A stretch of 5,293 nt of DNA from an archaeon (GCA_027021185.1 JALUUU010000258.1:1-5293), one strand, 5' to 3'; positions 1-5,272 are shown, counted from the first letter of the stretch. Notes: generated from the sequence alone by a model not told the origin. Translations and numbers: made by a program.

Positions 1-1
1 A

Positions 2-487
2 GTCACAGGGCTCCCTGCCACGGGCAAAAGCACCATGGCGAGGAAGCTCGCCAAGAAACTCAGGGGGGTTGTGCTGAGCACCGACAAGATCAGGAAGCGG
101 ATAATAAAGGAGCCGACATACAGCAAGGAGGAAAAAGAGCTGGTGTACAGGGTCATGCTCCTCACAGCCGAGTATCTCCTCCGCTCAGGAGTTACAGTAA
201 TCCTCGATGGCACATTCTACCTCAGAAGCCTCAGGGAACGTGTTTACTCCATGGCTTCTGGGACACGGTCCAGGCTGGTCATCGTAGAGTGCACATGCCC
301 GGAGAAGGTTATCAAACGCCGGATGGAGCGAAGGCAGGGCAAGATAAGCCTCTCCGACGCGGACTATGAGGTGTATAAAAAGATAAAGGCGGTCTATGAG
401 CCTATCAGGCGGAGCCACATCACCGTGGACACCAGCAAGTCCCTGAGCCACACTCTCGATGAAGTCCTCACCCATATCAGGGGCTAA
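2..487 (+). CDS. P-loop kinase, COG0645-like (5'-truncated by window edge)
   Basis: Predicted small ATP-dependent kinase of the P-loop NTPase fold; substrate unknown. The frame is open from base 2 and its first visible residues, VTGLPATGKSTMARKLAKKL, are a Walker A motif. The ATG at 35 lies inside that motif, so it is not the true start; the start is outside the window, probably only a few residues upstream since Walker A normally sits near the N-terminus of this family. 161 residues are visible. Other supporting segments: STDKIRKR about 15 residues after the P-loop (Asp position typical of polynucleotide/nucleoside-kinase-like members), VILDGTFY as a Walker B-like strand, Arg-rich KRRMERRQGK as a likely LID, and SDADYEVYKK, resembling the SDA.(W/Y)EVY signature of COG0645. 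The TAA stop overlaps the stop of the convergent COG2187 gene. In many bacteria this domain is the C-terminal half of a fusion with a COG2187 domain, so the two products may share a pathway (inference). Confidence 0.82.
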   Translation, partial: VTGLPATGKSTMARKLAKKLRGVVLSTDKIRKRIIKEPTYSKEEKELVYRVMLLTAEYLLRSGVTVILDGTFYLRSLRERVYSMASGTRSRLVIVECTCPEKVIKRRMERRQGKISLSDADYEVYKKIKAVYEPIRRSHITVDTSKSLSHTLDEVLTHIRG

Positions 488-1518
488 AACAGGTAGGGGC
501 TGAACTGCTCCTGGAAGAGCTCCTTGGCATACTGATAGGCGAGGTTGTAGTACTTCTTGACCAACCGCTCTGTTTTTTTCTTCTCCTTGGCGTCGAGAGA
601 GGGGTCCTTGAGCTTGAAGCCGGTAACCTTTGCCCTCACATAGGCGCGGTAGCACTTGTAGAAGGGGAGAAGCTTGAAGAAGACGACGTCCCGCATGCGC
701 TCTGCGTATTCCCTGGTGAGGTGGTTTGCCAGGTCGTGCTTGTTGTAGAACTCAAGGTCCATGGCAAGGAAGGCGACCTCAGCCACCACGTCGGAGCAGC
801 TGAAGGCCGGGTTGAACTCTATGGCGTCGAAGATGTATATCCGTCCCTCATGGATGAAAATGTTGCCGGAGTGCACATCTCCGTGGCACTCCCTTATCCA
901 GCCCCTCTCCACCCTGTCCTCAAGCATGGTCCTGTTCCTCTCGATATAGCCCATGACGTTCTTCTCAATAAAATCGAACATGAAGGGCTCAACCATCACG
1001 CCCCGCATATCCCTGGTCTGATCGAAGTTCTGGATCCAGTTCTCCACTATCTGCTCCACAGAGCCGTACTTGTTGACATCCGCGCCTGTCCTGGCCTTGG
1101 AGTGGAAATCTGCCAGGAGCTCGGCTATTTTCTCGATTTCTTCCTTCCCGACCTTTCCCCGTCTAAGGAGGTTGGTCATGATAGATTCCTGAGGGAGCTC
1201 CCTCATCTTCACCGCATACTCTATGACCTCCCCTTCTCCGCCGATCTTTATCTTGTCGTCCCTCGTGATGGGAACGACGCCGATGTACATGTCTCCGCAG
1301 AGGGGCTTGTTGACCCTTATCTCCTCCTCGCAGAAATGCTTCCTCTTCTCCAGGGTGGTGAAGTCCAGGAACTCGAAATCCACAGGCTTCTTCACCTTGT
1401 AGGCGTACTTCCCCGTGAGGAAGACCCAGGATATGTGGGTCTCCTTCACCTCTACTTTCTCAACTTCCTCGTCGTAACTCTCAGGATTCCGTAAAGCCTC
1501 AACCACCTCGCTCTCCAT
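484..1518 (-). CDS. COG2187 aminoglycoside phosphotransferase-like kinase
   Basis: Protein of 344 residues with a protein-kinase/aminoglycoside-phosphotransferase fold; small-molecule substrate unknown. N-lobe: YAYKVKKPV at 38-46 holds the likely ATP-contacting Lys (K41 or K43), and FLDFTTLEKRKHFCEEE at 50-66 matches the family's conserved block with the helix Glu. C-lobe: catalytic loop HGDVHSGN at 212-219 (D214 the presumed base, N219 a metal ligand) and IFDAIEFN at 229-236, where D231 is the DFG-equivalent. All key residues seem present, so the enzyme should be active. The frame extends 18 codons further upstream, but I chose the ATG at 1518 because a TTTAAA box lies about 25 bases before it and would fall inside the longer version. 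Its last 4 bases overlap the convergent P-loop kinase gene. Despite the fold, there is no reason to call this an antibiotic-resistance gene. Confidence 0.85.
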   Translation of the reverse strand: MESEVVEALRNPESYDEEVEKVEVKETHISWVFLTGKYAYKVKKPVDFEFLDFTTLEKRKHFCEEEIRVNKPLCGDMYIGVVPITRDDKIKIGGEGEVIEYAVKMRELPQESIMTNLLRRGKVGKEEIEKIAELLADFHSKARTGADVNKYGSVEQIVENWIQNFDQTRDMRGVMVEPFMFDFIEKNVMGYIERNRTMLEDRVERGWIRECHGDVHSGNIFIHEGRIYIFDAIEFNPAFSCSDVVAEVAFLAMDLEFYNKHDLANHLTREYAERMRDVVFFKLLPFYKCYRAYVRAKVTGFKLKDPSLDAKEKKKTERLVKKYYNLAYQYAKELFQEQFSPYLF

Positions 1519-1540
1519 GCTGCCTGAATCGCCGCGGTAG

Positions 1541-1546
1541 TTTAAA
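1541..1546 (-). promoter_or_regulatory. TATA box of the COG2187 kinase gene
   Basis: TTTAAA read on the minus strand, preceded by purine-rich GTAAAAGA, which would serve as the BRE (TFB-recognition element). Its centre lies about 25 bases upstream of the ATG at 1518, the spacing expected if transcription starts at or next to the start codon, giving a leaderless mRNA. No SD site precedes the ATG. The hexamer is palindromic, so it could also fire rightward, starting near 1570 ahead of the DUF763 gene. Confidence 0.6.
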
Positions 1547-1576
1547 TCTTTTACTAATCCAGCGCTTGGCAAAGAG

Positions 1577-1584
1577 CTTTAGAG
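1577..1584 (+). promoter_or_regulatory. Possible weak TATA box of the DUF763 gene
   Basis: GCTTTAGA after a purine-rich AAAGA stretch, centred about 28 bases before the ATG at 1608. The position suits a leaderless transcript, but the match to an archaeal TATA consensus is poor. The alternative is the TTTAAA at 1541-1546 used in the rightward direction, giving a leader of roughly 40 bases. The more TATA-like TTATATTATAT at 1599-1609 abuts the start codon and would initiate too far downstream. Confidence 0.3.
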
Positions 1585-1607
1585 GGGTTAACTTTCAGTT
1601 ATATTAT

Positions 1608-2723
1608 ATGAGGCGCACAGGCTACGCGAACCTTCCCCTGCATTCTGGGAGATGCCCGCCCTGGCTTTTCTCCAGGATGAAGAAGCTCGCGGGGGTGGTT
1701 TCCGAGGCCATAGTCCTGGAACATGGACGCACAGAGTTCCTGCGGCGGATAGCTGACCCCTTCTTTTTTCAGGCCCTGGGATGCGTGCTCTCCTTCGATT
1801 GGCACTCCTCAGGGGTCACCACCACGGTATGCGGAGCCCTTAAGGAAGCCCTGAGCCCCGAGGACCAGGGAATAGCGGTGTGCGGGGGAAAGGGGAGGGC
1901 ATCGAGGCTCACCCCGGAGGAGATAAAGATGGCCTCTGAGGCGTTCTCCATATCAACTAAAAAAACGGATAGGCTCGTGTACGCCAGCAAGATGAGCGCC
2001 AAGGTGGACAACGCCTGCATCCAGGATGACTACCAGCTCTACCACCACGCCTTCTTCTTAACAGAGGATGGGGACTGGGCGGTGGTGCAGCAGGGCATGC
2101 ACGAAAGGAGCAGGTTCGCCAGGAGGTACCATTGGCTATCCAGGGGCGTCAAGAGCTTCGTAGAGGAGCCCCATCAGGGAATATGCAGCGAGGCCAGGGG
2201 AGGCAGAGTCCTCAACCTCGTGGCCAGGGAAAGCGAGGAGGCGAGGAAGACCAGCCTGGACCTGGCCAGGGAGAACCCCCTACGCCTCAAGAGATACATG
2301 CGCCCGGGGAAGCAGCTCAGCCTGGACGAGTACGCCGGCAAATCTGTGGAGGAGCTCGGCATGCCGAAGAGGCATCCTGTCCTGGCCGCTGACGTGGGGG
2401 AGAAAGCTCTGGACTCCCTCAGGAAGGCCTACGAGCTTCAGCCAGAGAGCTACGAGGAGCTGGTGTCCCTGAAAGGCATAGGCCCTAAGAGCCTCCGCGC
2501 CTTGGCCCTGCTCTCGGAGCTTATCTATGGCTCCAGGGCGTCGTGGAAGGACCCGGCGAAGTACTCCTTCGCCCACGGCGGAAAAGACGGCTACCCATAC
2601 CCGGTGGACATAGTCACCTACGAGGCCTCCATAGAGATACTGAAAAACGCCGTTGAGGATGCGAAGCTGGAGAAGAAGGAAAAATACCGTGCTATTAAAA
2701 GGCTTAAGGATTTCCTGAGATAG
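1608..2723 (+). CDS. DUF763 family protein with helix-hairpin-helix
   Basis: Protein of 371 residues in the DUF763 family, common in archaea and found in some bacteria; no established function that I know of. The frame opens at a TTG at 1566, but family members begin with a form of M(K/R)RTG.A.LPLH.G, which here starts exactly at the ATG at 1608. Recognisable blocks: LPLHSGRCPPWLF (9-21), GCVLSFDWHSSGVTTT (58-73), VCGGKG (91-96), SKMSAKVDNACIQDDYQLYHH (127-147), DWAVVQQGMHERSRFARRYHW (156-176), a helix-hairpin-helix around LVSLKGIGPKSLRAL (285-299), and FAHGGKDGYPYPVD (321-334). The C-terminus is Lys/Arg/Glu rich. The hairpin motif suggests nucleic-acid binding, and the dense conserved polar residues suggest an enzyme; both are inference. 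No signal peptide or membrane segment, so probably cytoplasmic. It is divergent from the COG2187 kinase gene. The stop is TAG, with a T-run 11 bases downstream. Confidence 0.9.
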   Translation: MRRTGYANLPLHSGRCPPWLFSRMKKLAGVVSEAIVLEHGRTEFLRRIADPFFFQALGCVLSFDWHSSGVTTTVCGALKEALSPEDQGIAVCGGKGRASRLTPEEIKMASEAFSISTKKTDRLVYASKMSAKVDNACIQDDYQLYHHAFFLTEDGDWAVVQQGMHERSRFARRYHWLSRGVKSFVEEPHQGICSEARGGRVLNLVARESEEARKTSLDLARENPLRLKRYMRPGKQLSLDEYAGKSVEELGMPKRHPVLAADVGEKALDSLRKAYELQPESYEELVSLKGIGPKSLRALALLSELIYGSRASWKDPAKYSFAHGGKDGYPYPVDIVTYEASIEILKNAVEDAKLEKKEKYRAIKRLKDFLR

Positions 2724-2730
2724 GGGCACA

Positions 2731-2741
2731 AATATTTTTTA
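2731..2741 (+). promoter_or_regulatory. Candidate TATA box upstream of the 42-residue gene
   Basis: AATATTTTTTA, centred near 2735, is the most A/T-rich stretch between the DUF763 stop and the small gene. It predicts a transcript start near 2761, about 100 bases before the ATG at 2863 and almost at the foot of the inverted-repeat stem at 2763-2847. The same bases overlap the T-run proposed as DUF763 terminator, so promoter, terminator or both are possible. Confidence 0.45.
2735..2740 (+). terminator. T-run terminator after the DUF763 gene
   Basis: Six consecutive T residues begin 11 bases after the TAG stop of the DUF763 gene. Archaeal RNA polymerase can terminate at short U-tracts without a hairpin, and no hairpin is visible just upstream. 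A single T6 is a modest signal. Confidence 0.4.
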
Positions 2742-2762
2742 CGACGATACGTCCTAGCCGTT

Positions 2763-2847
2763 GATTGGCTTCCATTTAGGCAGTCATTGCTCTGGATAGA
2801 CAGGCTCCTTATTAACAACCGAAGTGAGCTGGAGACGGAAGCCGATC
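2763..2847 (+). ncRNA. Structured leader: 11-bp long-range stem before the small gene
   Basis: GATTGGCTTCC at 2763-2773 pairs with GGAAGCCGATC at 2837-2847 over 11 positions: ten Watson-Crick pairs and one G-U in RNA. The loop is 63 bases. The 3' arm ends 2 bases before the SD of the 42-residue gene, and the 5' arm begins within 2-3 bases of the transcript start predicted from the TATA-like box, so the stem would close almost the whole leader. I found only short, unconvincing secondary stems in the loop (CTCC at 2805-2808 with GGAG at 2831-2834; GCTC at 2789-2792 with GAGC at 2826-2829) and cannot match it to a known riboswitch. It could be a regulatory leader, a processed small RNA, or chance. 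Confidence 0.4.
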
Positions 2848-2849
2848 TT

Positions 2850-2856
2850 GAGGTGA
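2850..2856 (+). promoter_or_regulatory. Shine-Dalgarno site GAGGTGA of the 42-residue gene
   Basis: GAGGTGA is a close match to the archaeal SD consensus GGAGGTGA and lies 6 bases before the ATG at 2863, an ideal distance. It is the main reason for accepting so short a frame as a gene. It sits 2 bases beyond the 3' arm of the leader stem, so folding could affect ribosome access. Confidence 0.7.
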
Positions 2857-2862
2857 AACATC

Positions 2863-2991
2863 ATGGCTGAGAAAGGATTCGTAGATGTCAGGTGGATCGA
2901 GGCTCTACACGAGTTCAGGAGAACCCACAACGGAAGAAACCCCAACACCTTTGAGGCTGAGGAGATAAAGGCATCCCTCAGGTCAAAATAA
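2863..2991 (+). CDS. Small 42-residue protein of unknown function
   Basis: A 42-codon frame, ATG to TAA, behind an ideally placed SD site. I do not recognise the protein. It is soluble-looking, rich in charged residues and close to neutral in net charge, with no signal peptide, membrane segment or Cys. By eye it reads as two amphipathic helices, about residues 7-21 (FVDVRWIEALHEFRR region) and 30-41 (FEAEEIKASLRS), joined by a polar turn HNGRNPNT at 22-29. That helical-hairpin plan would suit a small binding or adaptor protein, but this is inference. It follows the DUF763 gene on the same strand after 139 bases and is convergent with the deaminase gene 40 bases downstream. No frame continues past the stop, so it does not look like a decayed longer gene. 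Confidence 0.6.
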   Translation: MAEKGFVDVRWIEALHEFRRTHNGRNPNTFEAEEIKASLRSK

Positions 2992-2992
2992 A
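2985..2992 (-). terminator. Possible T-rich terminator of the deaminase gene
   Basis: On the minus strand this reads TTTATTTT, about 40 bases after the deaminase stop. It is the first clearly T-rich stretch in that direction and falls over the end of the convergent 42-residue gene, so deaminase transcripts would run antisense into it. Weak evidence based on composition only. Confidence 0.25.
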
Positions 2993-3031
2993 CAGGGAAA
3001 ACCGCCTCTGATTCGCCAGCAGTAACATGGG

Positions 3032-4342
3032 TTAGGAGACAGGCTCTCTCTTCCCCGCCTTGGTCAGGAGATCCAGGGCCTGCTCCTGGGCAAATCTCAG
3101 GACCTCGTCCTTGTCTAGGGTGCGTACAACCCTGTTCTCCATCACTATTTTTCCATCCACGATGACCGTATCGACGTCACAGCCTCTGGCAGAATAAACC
3201 AGATGAGAAACCGGGTTATTCAGGGGCGTGAGGCTTGGCCGATGGGTATCAACAAAGATGATGTCAGCCTTCTTCCCCGCCTCCAATGAGCCGATCTTAT
3301 CATCCAGGCCCAGGGATTCAGCGGCCTTTATGGTGGCCAATTCCAGGGTCTGATAGGCGGGCATAGCCGCGGGGTCCATGGTGCTTATTTTGTGAAGCAG
3401 GGCGCATGTTTTCATGGTGTCGAACATGTCCAGGGTGTTGTTGCTGGCGGCTCCGTCGGTTCCCAGGGCCACGGTCACCCCATTGTCAAGGTACTCCGGC
3501 ACCTTAGCTATCCCCGAGGCGAGCTTCATGTTGCATACAGGGTTATGAACCACCTTGGTTTTTCTTTCCCGAAGAATACCGATCTCCTCCGTGGAGACCC
3601 AAACAGCGTGGGCGGCTACCACCCTGTCGTAGAGGAAGCCAATGGAGTCCAGATACTGGAAGGGAGGCATGCCGTGCTCTTTGACAGAATTCTCCACCTC
3701 TCCCTTGGTTTCGGAGACATGGATATGCACCCCTGTCCGGCGCTTCTCCGCCAGGTCCCTAACCTTCAGCAGGACCTCCGTTGGGCAGGTGTAGGGGGCG
3801 TGGGGACCGAAGAAAGCAGTTACGAGGTCGTCCCCGCCTGAGTACTCTCTCACCCCTTCGTCGGCCTCTCGCAGGAGCTTATCAACGTCGGTGCCTTCGA
3901 GGGCGATGATGGGATAGCTGAGCACTCCCCTTATCCCGGCTTCTTTAACGCTTCTCGCCACTTCGTCCATGAAAAAGTACATGTCATTGAAGCATGTGGT
4001 GCCGGTGGTAATCATCTCCAGACATCCGAGGAGGGAGCCGGCATAGACGTGCCCGGGCTCCAGCTTCCCCTCGATGGGCCATATGACCTCGTTAAGCCAT
4101 TTCATCAGCTCAAGGTCGTCGGCTATCCCCCTGAAGAGGGTCATGGCGAGATGGGTGTGGGCGTTTATCAACCCAGGTAAAACGATCTTGTCCGCAGCGT
4201 CAAGGACAAAATCTGCCTCTCCCTTCAGGTCTTTCCCGATTTCAGTGATAAGACCATCCTCAACGGCCAAGGAAAAGTTTTTTAACACTCTCCTATCCTT
4301 ATCCATGGTGACGAGGACGCCGTTTTTGATAAGGATGTCCAT
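3032..4342 (-). CDS. mtaD: SAH/MTA/5'-deoxyadenosine deaminase (MtaD/DadD type)
   Basis: Zinc-dependent amidohydrolase of 436 residues, the usual length, that deaminates the adenine ring of S-adenosylhomocysteine, methylthioadenosine or related nucleosides to the inosine form. The archaeal homologue studied in Methanocaldococcus jannaschii acts on 5'-deoxyadenosine, the by-product of radical-SAM enzymes, as well as on SAH and MTA. Metal ligands are visible: H62 and H64 in NAHTHLAMTLFRG, H208 in HIHVSET, D296 in LGTDGAASNN. Catalytic and substrate residues fit the family: E91, H181 in GPHAPYTCP, E211, H245 in VAAHAVW, and S300. The N-terminal beta segment (1-55) and the closing strands with GSLEAGKKADIIFVD (351-365) are standard amidohydrolase features. 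No leader peptide, so cytoplasmic. The start at 4342 is supported by MDILIKNGVLVTMD and by a TATA-like box at leaderless distance. Divergent from hisA. The preferred substrate cannot be told from sequence. Confidence 0.93.
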   Translation of the reverse strand: MDILIKNGVLVTMDKDRRVLKNFSLAVEDGLITEIGKDLKGEADFVLDAADKIVLPGLINAHTHLAMTLFRGIADDLELMKWLNEVIWPIEGKLEPGHVYAGSLLGCLEMITTGTTCFNDMYFFMDEVARSVKEAGIRGVLSYPIIALEGTDVDKLLREADEGVREYSGGDDLVTAFFGPHAPYTCPTEVLLKVRDLAEKRRTGVHIHVSETKGEVENSVKEHGMPPFQYLDSIGFLYDRVVAAHAVWVSTEEIGILRERKTKVVHNPVCNMKLASGIAKVPEYLDNGVTVALGTDGAASNNTLDMFDTMKTCALLHKISTMDPAAMPAYQTLELATIKAAESLGLDDKIGSLEAGKKADIIFVDTHRPSLTPLNNPVSHLVYSARGCDVDTVIVDGKIVMENRVVRTLDKDEVLRFAQEQALDLLTKAGKREPVS

Positions 4343-4349
4343 GACTCAA

Positions 4350-4357
4350 AGTATATG
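4350..4357 (+). promoter_or_regulatory. Candidate TATA box of hisA
   Basis: AGTATATG, centred about 30 bases before the hisA ATG at 4384, predicts a start only a few bases ahead of the gene. No SD is present in the 41 bases between the two start codons. The other A/T-rich element, ATTTAAATAAAA at 4361-4372, is too close to serve a leaderless hisA. Confidence 0.45.
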
Positions 4358-4363
4358 GGGATT

Positions 4364-4371
4364 TAAATAAA
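4364..4371 (-). promoter_or_regulatory. Candidate TATA box of the deaminase gene
   Basis: Read on the minus strand this is TTTATTTA within TTTTATTTAAAT, centred about 25 bases upstream of the ATG at 4342, fitting a leaderless transcript. It lies on the far side of the hisA TATA candidate, so the two initiation complexes would have to occupy overlapping DNA. Confidence 0.5.
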
Positions 4372-4383
4372 AGTTGTGGTTTC

Positions 4384-5100
4384 ATGTTTCTGGTGATACC
4401 GGCGGTGGATCTAAAGGGCGGTAAATGCGTCCAGCTGAGACAGGGAAGAGAGGACTCCGTTATCCTAGAGCTCGATGATCCGGTGGCTGTGGCCTTGAGA
4501 TGGGAGCGCCTAGGAGCCCCGAGGCTTCATGTCGTGGATCTGGATGGGGCCCTGAAGGAGAAAAGGGTGAACGAGGGAATCCTAAGGGAGATAGTAGGCA
4601 GGATAGGTATCCCTGTCCAGTTCGGGGGAGGAATAAGGAGCCCAGAAGATGTGGGAGCCCTCCTTGACCTCGGGGTAAGCAGGGTCATAATAGGCACTCT
4701 GGCCTTGGAGAACCCTAAGATCCTTGAGGCGATATCTGAGAGACACGGAAGGGATAAGATAACCATAGCCCTCGACTCCAGGAAGGGAAAAGTGGTGGTG
4801 AGGGGTTGGAAGAAAAACACAGGGCTGAAGCCCTCTGAGATTGCTAGGAAATTCGAGCCCTATGCCAGCGAGGTGCTCTACACCAACGTGGACCGCGAGG
4901 GATTGATGAGGGGCGTGGCAGAAGAGGCGATCAAGGAGGTGGTAGAGGCGACCTCCATGGGGGTGATCGTATCAGGGGGTGTGAGCACCGTGGAAGACGT
5001 TAAGAAGATCAAGGGGCTCGGTGCCAAGGGGGTTGTGATAGGCTCAGCCATCTACACAGGGAAGCTTGACTACCGGGATGCCCTGAAAGTATCTAAATAA
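4384..5100 (+). CDS. hisA: HisA, ProFAR isomerase (histidine biosynthesis)
   Basis: 1-(5-phosphoribosyl)-5-[(5-phosphoribosylamino)methylideneamino]imidazole-4-carboxamide isomerase, the Amadori-type step of histidine synthesis; cytoplasmic TIM barrel. The protein has 238 residues, the usual length. IPAVDLKGGKCVQLRQG (5-21) holds the first catalytic Asp, D9; VVDLDGA (50-56) and FGGGIRS (80-86) are the strand-2/3 signatures; ITIALDSRKGKVVVRGW (126-142) holds the second catalytic Asp, D131. The phosphate-binding ends are FGGGIR and VSGGVST (196-202), with VVIGSAIYTGKL (217-228) in the last half-barrel. The strand-6 block reads YTNVDREGLMRG (166-177), where many bacterial enzymes have YTDI.RDGT..G; I believe this is the methanogen-type form. 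The ATG is right because the protein starts directly with the beta-1 strand. hisA stands alone here, without hisF, hisH or other his genes in view. The last codons lie in a 14-bp direct repeat. Confidence 0.96.
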   Translation: MFLVIPAVDLKGGKCVQLRQGREDSVILELDDPVAVALRWERLGAPRLHVVDLDGALKEKRVNEGILREIVGRIGIPVQFGGGIRSPEDVGALLDLGVSRVIIGTLALENPKILEAISERHGRDKITIALDSRKGKVVVRGWKKNTGLKPSEIARKFEPYASEVLYTNVDREGLMRGVAEEAIKEVVEATSMGVIVSGGVSTVEDVKKIKGLGAKGVVIGSAIYTGKLDYRDALKVSK

Positions 5101-5126
5101 AAACCGTAAGAATATCTAAATAAAAA
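5090..5126 (+). repeat. 14-bp direct repeat across the hisA stop codon
   Basis: TATCTAAATAAAAA occurs at 5090-5103 and again, identically, at 5113-5126, a period of 23 bases. The first copy includes the last sense codons and TAA stop of hisA; the second is intergenic. It may be a local duplication or paired binding sites; A/T bias makes chance partly plausible. Confidence 0.6.
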
Positions 5127-5128
5127 GA

Positions 5129-5133
5129 TTTTT
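5129..5133 (+). terminator. T-run terminator region of hisA
   Basis: TTTTT about 30 bases after the hisA stop, inside a strongly A/T-rich stretch (5090-5170) with further short T-runs. This fits hairpin-independent archaeal termination. No stem-loop is visible ahead of it. Confidence 0.4.
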
Positions 5134-5170
5134 ATTAAGCAGTTATTAAAAACCTATTAAAATTTATTGG
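5133..5170. repeat. Helically spaced TATT(AAAA) repeats
   Basis: TATTAA starts at 5133, 5144 and 5155, exactly 11 bases apart; the last two copies are the longer TATTAAAA. A fourth, partial TATT follows at 5165, 10 bases on. The motif therefore falls on about the same face of the helix four times. This could bend the DNA, offer repeated regulator contacts, or contain the TATA box of a gene to the right (for example around 5159-5168). Confidence 0.5.
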
Positions 5171-5256
5171 CCCAATTGTAGTAGGAGGCGAGTAAATTAC
5201 CTGGGGAATGTGAAATAAAAAATGTTGGATTTGGGTGCTTTAGGTGTGTCTTTTGT

Positions 5257-5263
5257 GAGGTGA
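5257..5263 (+). promoter_or_regulatory. Shine-Dalgarno site GAGGTGA near the right edge
   Basis: The same heptamer as the SD of the 42-residue gene, 9 bases before an ATG at 5273 and 4 bases before a GTG at 5268. It suggests that a gene begins at the right edge of the window. Confidence 0.4.
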
Positions 5264-5272
5264 AGGTGTGAG

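Noticed and set aside
721..1494. Long plus-strand frame of 257 codons opposite the COG2187 kinase gene
   Set aside because: It lies wholly antisense to a gene with clear kinase motifs; its product is Leu/His/Val-rich with no recognisable domain and there is no SD or promoter at its start.
484..1518. Antibiotic (aminoglycoside) resistance kinase
   Set aside because: Only the fold and catalytic loop are shared; COG2187 proteins form a separate family without known resistance activity, and no mobile context is present.
1519..1572. Longer N-terminus (18 extra residues) for the COG2187 protein
   Set aside because: The extension would contain the TTTAAA box, and its residues do not resemble the family. 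The ATG at 1518 fits leaderless spacing.
1566..1607. TTG start adding 14 residues to the DUF763 protein
   Set aside because: The conserved family N-terminus begins at the ATG at 1608, and the extension has no SD.
2763..2847. 85-bp MITE-like element bounded by 11-bp inverted repeats
   Set aside because: There is no convincing target-site duplication (only TT on each side), no second copy in the window, and the position fits a leader stem better. A genome-wide search for the 85 bases would settle it.
3392..3841. 149-codon plus-strand frame inside the deaminase gene
   Set aside because: It is a shadow of a highly conserved amidohydrolase coding frame, with no domain of its own.
5222..5263. 13-codon plus-strand frame from the ATG at 5222 as a leader peptide
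   Set aside because: It has no SD and no codon pattern typical of attenuation peptides; its TGA falling in the SD at 5257-5263 is probably coincidence.
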